Part shown: piece by piece, positions 60,933 through 64,000 of the stretch
How positions within the stretch are numbered: the first letter of the stretch is position 1
How the letters are laid out: each line of letters begins with the position of its first letter
Origin: Salvia splendens
Taxonomy: Eukaryota > Streptophyta > Magnoliopsida > Lamiales > Lamiaceae
Direction of reading: 5' to 3'
Assembly: GCF_004379255.2 (NCBI RefSeq)
Contig: NC_056034.1
Span: forward strand, 5,892,501 to 5,956,500
Length of the DNA: 64,000 bases
Notes under the pieces: model-generated
Databases searched by the model: none
What the model was told of the DNA's origin: nothing
The model's input: only the letters and a program-made list of their open reading frames with translations
Program-made: the position numbers and the translations under genes

Positions 60933-62290
60933 ACTCCCCCCCCCCATAAGACGCTCCTTGCCCCCAAGGAGGTATGGAAAACGCCTCGTGATCACCCCCA
61001 TAGGCTCCCACGTTGGATTCTCCCCATTGTCATCAGCCCACTGCAACAATCCTTCTCGTATCGCCTCCCCATCACGCCATACGATGCGTTGATCCAGCAA
61101 GCGTTCCGGCCTGGCCACCGGTCTGCCCCTTGCAAAAATCGCCGGCAGCTCCATCCCCACGAAGTTAGTGTCCTCCACATAATTCCGCAGCAAACTAACG
61201 TGAAAAACATTGTGGATTCTACTCCCCACCGGTAACGATAGTCGGTATGCCACCTGGCCAATTCGTTCCAGAATCTCAAACGGGCCGTAGTATCTTCGTG
61301 CCAATTTAGAAGAGAGTGGCTTAGCAACCGAAAACTGGCGGTACAGTTGCAGCTTCAGCAAGACCCTCTCGCCAACTTCGAACTCCACATCCCTGCGATG
61401 CTTATTCGCTGATGCTCGCATACGTTGCTGCGCCTTTTCTAAATTCTTCCGCAACACCACCAACAGCTCTCCCCGTTGTCGAATACTAATAGCCACATCC
61501 GGCGGGGTCCGCGCCGACGGCGGAGCTGCAATCAAGGCTGGCGGTTCACGCCCATACAAGGCCATGAAGGGGGACATTCCCAACCCTTCGTGGTGGAAGC
61601 AATTGAGGGCCAATTCCGCCCACGGCAAAAAGTTTGCCCACTTATTGGGGCGATCAGCAGTAAACGCCCTTAGATATTGCTCTAATCCCCTATTTCGGAC
61701 CTCCGTTTGCCCATCCGATTGGGGGTGATAGGCCGTCGTGAAGTGAAGTTTGGTGCCGCTCAACCGTAACATATCCTCCCAAACATCATTCAGAAACACG
61801 GAGTCACGATCAGAAACCAACGTCTTGGGAAACCCATGATGCTTCACGACAGTATCAATAAACAAGTTCGCCACCCTCAAGGCGTTGAAGCTCGTTGGAA
61901 GAGGCGCGAAATGGGCATACTTCGATAGACGGTCTACAACAACCATAATAGTAGTGAAGCCACGAGATTGGGGAAGACCCACAACAAAGTCCATAGAAAC
62001 GTCCTCCCAAACCTGCGACGGAATCGGTAAGGGTTGCAACAATCCCGCCGGCTTTTGTGTGGAATATTTAGTCGTTTGGCATACAAAACACGCTTCTACA
62101 AATAACTTCACATCCTTTCTCATCCCTTTCCAATAGAAAGCCGCTGCCAAACGACGGAACATTCGCTCTACACCAGGATGACCTGCCGATGGACTACTAT
62201 GATGTTCCCATAACAAAGCCGCTCGAATTTTACGGTCCTCACCCACAAGGATACGGCGCTGAAAATAAATCAGCCCCGTTAGCCAATGTA
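60930..62290 (-). pseudogene. Gypsy integrase with chromodomain-like tail
   Basis: Inserts retrotransposon DNA into chromosomes. The 438-codon frame 62246-60930 has the zinc-binding region (HHSSPSAGHPGVERMF and CFVCQTTK) and the D-D-E core: MDFVVGLP, VVDRLSKYAHF, VSDRDSVFLNDVW and YHPQSDGQTEVRNRGLEQYL. The C-terminal region has FHVSLLRNY. Then comes a chromodomain-like segment (ERLLDQRIVWRDGEAIREG and LLQWADDNGENPTWEP), which marks a chromovirus. The frame is offset from the upstream reverse-transcriptase frame, with a probable one-base change near 62255-62285, so the polyprotein is broken. Confidence 0.9.
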
Positions 62291-64000
62291 TAACGTTTAT
62301 CCGCCGTGCCGGCCAAAATCCGCTCCTTGAGCTCCGTCAAATCCGACGCCGCGTCGGTGTCGACCCGCAGTAAGTCGAGGATGTCGGGCATGGGGTGGCA
62401 GAGCGTCAGTAAGCGCGCCGTGTCCGCCGCGGCCGCTGCCGGGTCCACCAACGCCTCTGGGTTTTCGAAAACTGGTGGCGCACCGTCACCCTCCATGTCC
62501 CGGCGCGACAAGGCATCGGCGACCCGGTTAGACGCACCGGTCTTGTATTCGATCCGAAACTTGTTTCCCATTAACTTTCGGACATATAATTGTTGGTCAG
62601 GAGTCTGAATGACTTGTTGCAGAAGCTCTTTAAGAATTTTCTGGTCACTCCGGATGACGAACTCCCGGCCCAAAAGGTATTGTCGCCATTTCTGAACCGC
62701 TTCCACTATCGCATAAAGTTCCTTATGATACGTCGAAGTCACACGCCGACGCGGTCCCAATTTCTTACTAAAAAATGCCATAGGGTGGTTATCCTGTAAT
62801 AGTACCGCGCCCACCCCAAAATCAGAGGCGTCCGTTTCAAGATAAAAAGTCTTAGTAAAGTCGGGCAACCGCAATACCGGGGCGGAAACCATTGCTGTCT
62901 TGAGGCGGTTGAAACTCTCGGTTGCTGCCTCCGACCAGGCAAAAGAATCTTTCTTCAAAAGGTCGGTCAAAGGGCTCGCGATGATGGCGTAATGAGCGAT
63001 AAACCTACGGTAGTACCCTGTGAGACCCAGAAATCCACGCAACTGTTTGACAGTCGTCGGCGTGGGCCAATCTACCATGGCCTCAATTTTACTCGGGTCT
63101 GCCCTCAGTTTCCCGTCAGATATCAAGTGCCCTAGATAATCGACTGTAGAGCTGCAAAACGTACACTTGGACAACTTAACAAAGAACTGGTGAGTATGCA
63201 AGATAGATAATACCTCGCGCAAGTGCTGAGCGTGTGACTCCAGACAGGGGCTGTAAATCAGTATATCGTCAAAGAAAACAATGACGAACTTGCGCAAGAT
63301 CGGGCGGAAAATAGCATTCATTGCTGACTGAAAGGTCGAAGGCGCGTTTGTCAACCCAAACGGCATCACCAAGAACTCAAAGTGTTCATCATGAGTACGG
63401 AAAGCCGTCTTGTAAACGTCGTTGGTATGCATTCGAATCTGATGGTACCCCGAACGTAAATCCAATTTTGTAAAACAACGCGCCGCCCCTAACTCATCAA
63501 ATAATTCGTCCGCCGTTGGAATTGGGAAATGAACGGGTACAGTTGCAGTGTTCAGAGCACGGTAGTCTATACAGAAGCGAAAGGACCCATCCTTCTTCCG
63601 TATCAATAATACTGGCGAGGAAAAAGAACTCTGGCTCGGTCGGATAATGCCGGAGTTTAACATCTCGTGAACCTGGCGCTCGATCTCGTTCTTTTGGAAG
63701 TAAGGGTACCGATATGGCCGCACATTAACCGGTTTTGAATCAGCACGGAGGTGGATCCTGTGGTCACAGAACCGCGGGGGCGGCATCCCCGAAGGCAGGG
63801 AGAAAACCGAGGTGTGGGCCTCCAATACCGCGTGGATGGAATCTGGCAACTCCGCCGGAAAAGCTGGCGGGTCAGCCCCCCCTGGTCGGTCGGATCCCGG
63901 AGGAACCCCCACTACCTCGAAGAGGTCAGCTTCCCCATGTAAATGCATCAGAGCAGCAAAAGTCCGAACGGACACCTCGCGAGGCATCTGCGAATCAATC
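62239..64000 (-). pseudogene. Gypsy reverse transcriptase and RNase H, partial at the window edge
   Basis: The frame is open to the right edge, so the protease and gag parts are cut off by the window. Reverse transcriptase: KPVNVRPYRYPYFQKNEIER, LIRKKDGSFRFCIDYRALN, FTKLDLRSGYHQIRM, MPFGLTNAPSTFQ and catalytic FFDDILIYS near 63260. RNase H: YLETDASDFGVGAVL and the terminal ASNRVADALSRRD. The order (reverse transcriptase, RNase H, integrase) is that of Ty3-gypsy. The frame ends at 62239 by a shift before the integrase. The reverse-transcriptase part itself is intact as far as it is visible. Confidence 0.92.

Overview
The window is nuclear DNA from a flowering plant, most likely a eudicot. The evidence is: intron-containing plant-specific gene families (ACR, class I TCP, DUF4408/DUF761, HIPP); plant Ty1-copia and chromovirus Ty3-gypsy elements; Stowaway, PIF/Harbinger and hAT MITEs; and a piece of chloroplast psbC. 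The DNA is AT-rich and gene-poor, with five host genes in 64 kb, all on the minus strand. I cannot name the species.

Layout. 1-478: end of a PIF/Harbinger element. 1253-3508: complete seven-exon ACT-domain-repeat gene (ACR4-like, 449 aa). 4.2-6.6 kb: Stowaway MITE, then elements seated in (TA)n tracts, including a 1.4-kb palindromic one. 8.6-9.2 kb: a TRIM. 9.5-16.6 kb: TIR elements with no gene (a third (TA)n element, a 447-bp TIR element, Stowaway, hAT, Tourist-like). 17382-18071: class I TCP transcription factor. 18-23.3 kb: no gene recognised. 23367-25559: a TIR element interrupted by a 1.8-kb Harbinger element with a decayed transposase. 26940-32368: a very young but frame-broken Ty1-copia element with a perfect TSD. 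33.4-36.4 kb: Stowaway plus four more (TA)n-seated elements, including the second 1.6-kb palindrome. 38089-39258: DUF4408/DUF761 membrane protein with six copies of a tryptophan motif. 42643-44158: three-exon OTU-type cysteine protease gene. 44.5-46.0 kb: two Harbinger-type elements. 46374-51345: old Ty1-copia element with an hAT MITE in gag. 51772-52631: four-exon HIPP gene with a CaaX box. 53.0-54.2 kb: old gag remnant carrying a TRIM. 55190-55909: MITE carrying plastid psbC. 57.0-60.3 kb: Stowaway and a long foldback element. 60438-64000: 3' part of a Ty3-gypsy chromovirus running off the right edge.

The host genes do not form a pathway; they are ordinary single genes spaced by transposons. 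The unusual part is the mobile DNA: several element families sit exactly inside (TA)n microsatellites, some share a GG...TGATC terminal motif, and one is a large palindrome of about 185-bp units. Exon boundaries were worked out by hand from GT/AG sites and reading phase. Homology calls rest on recognised motifs, not on database searches.
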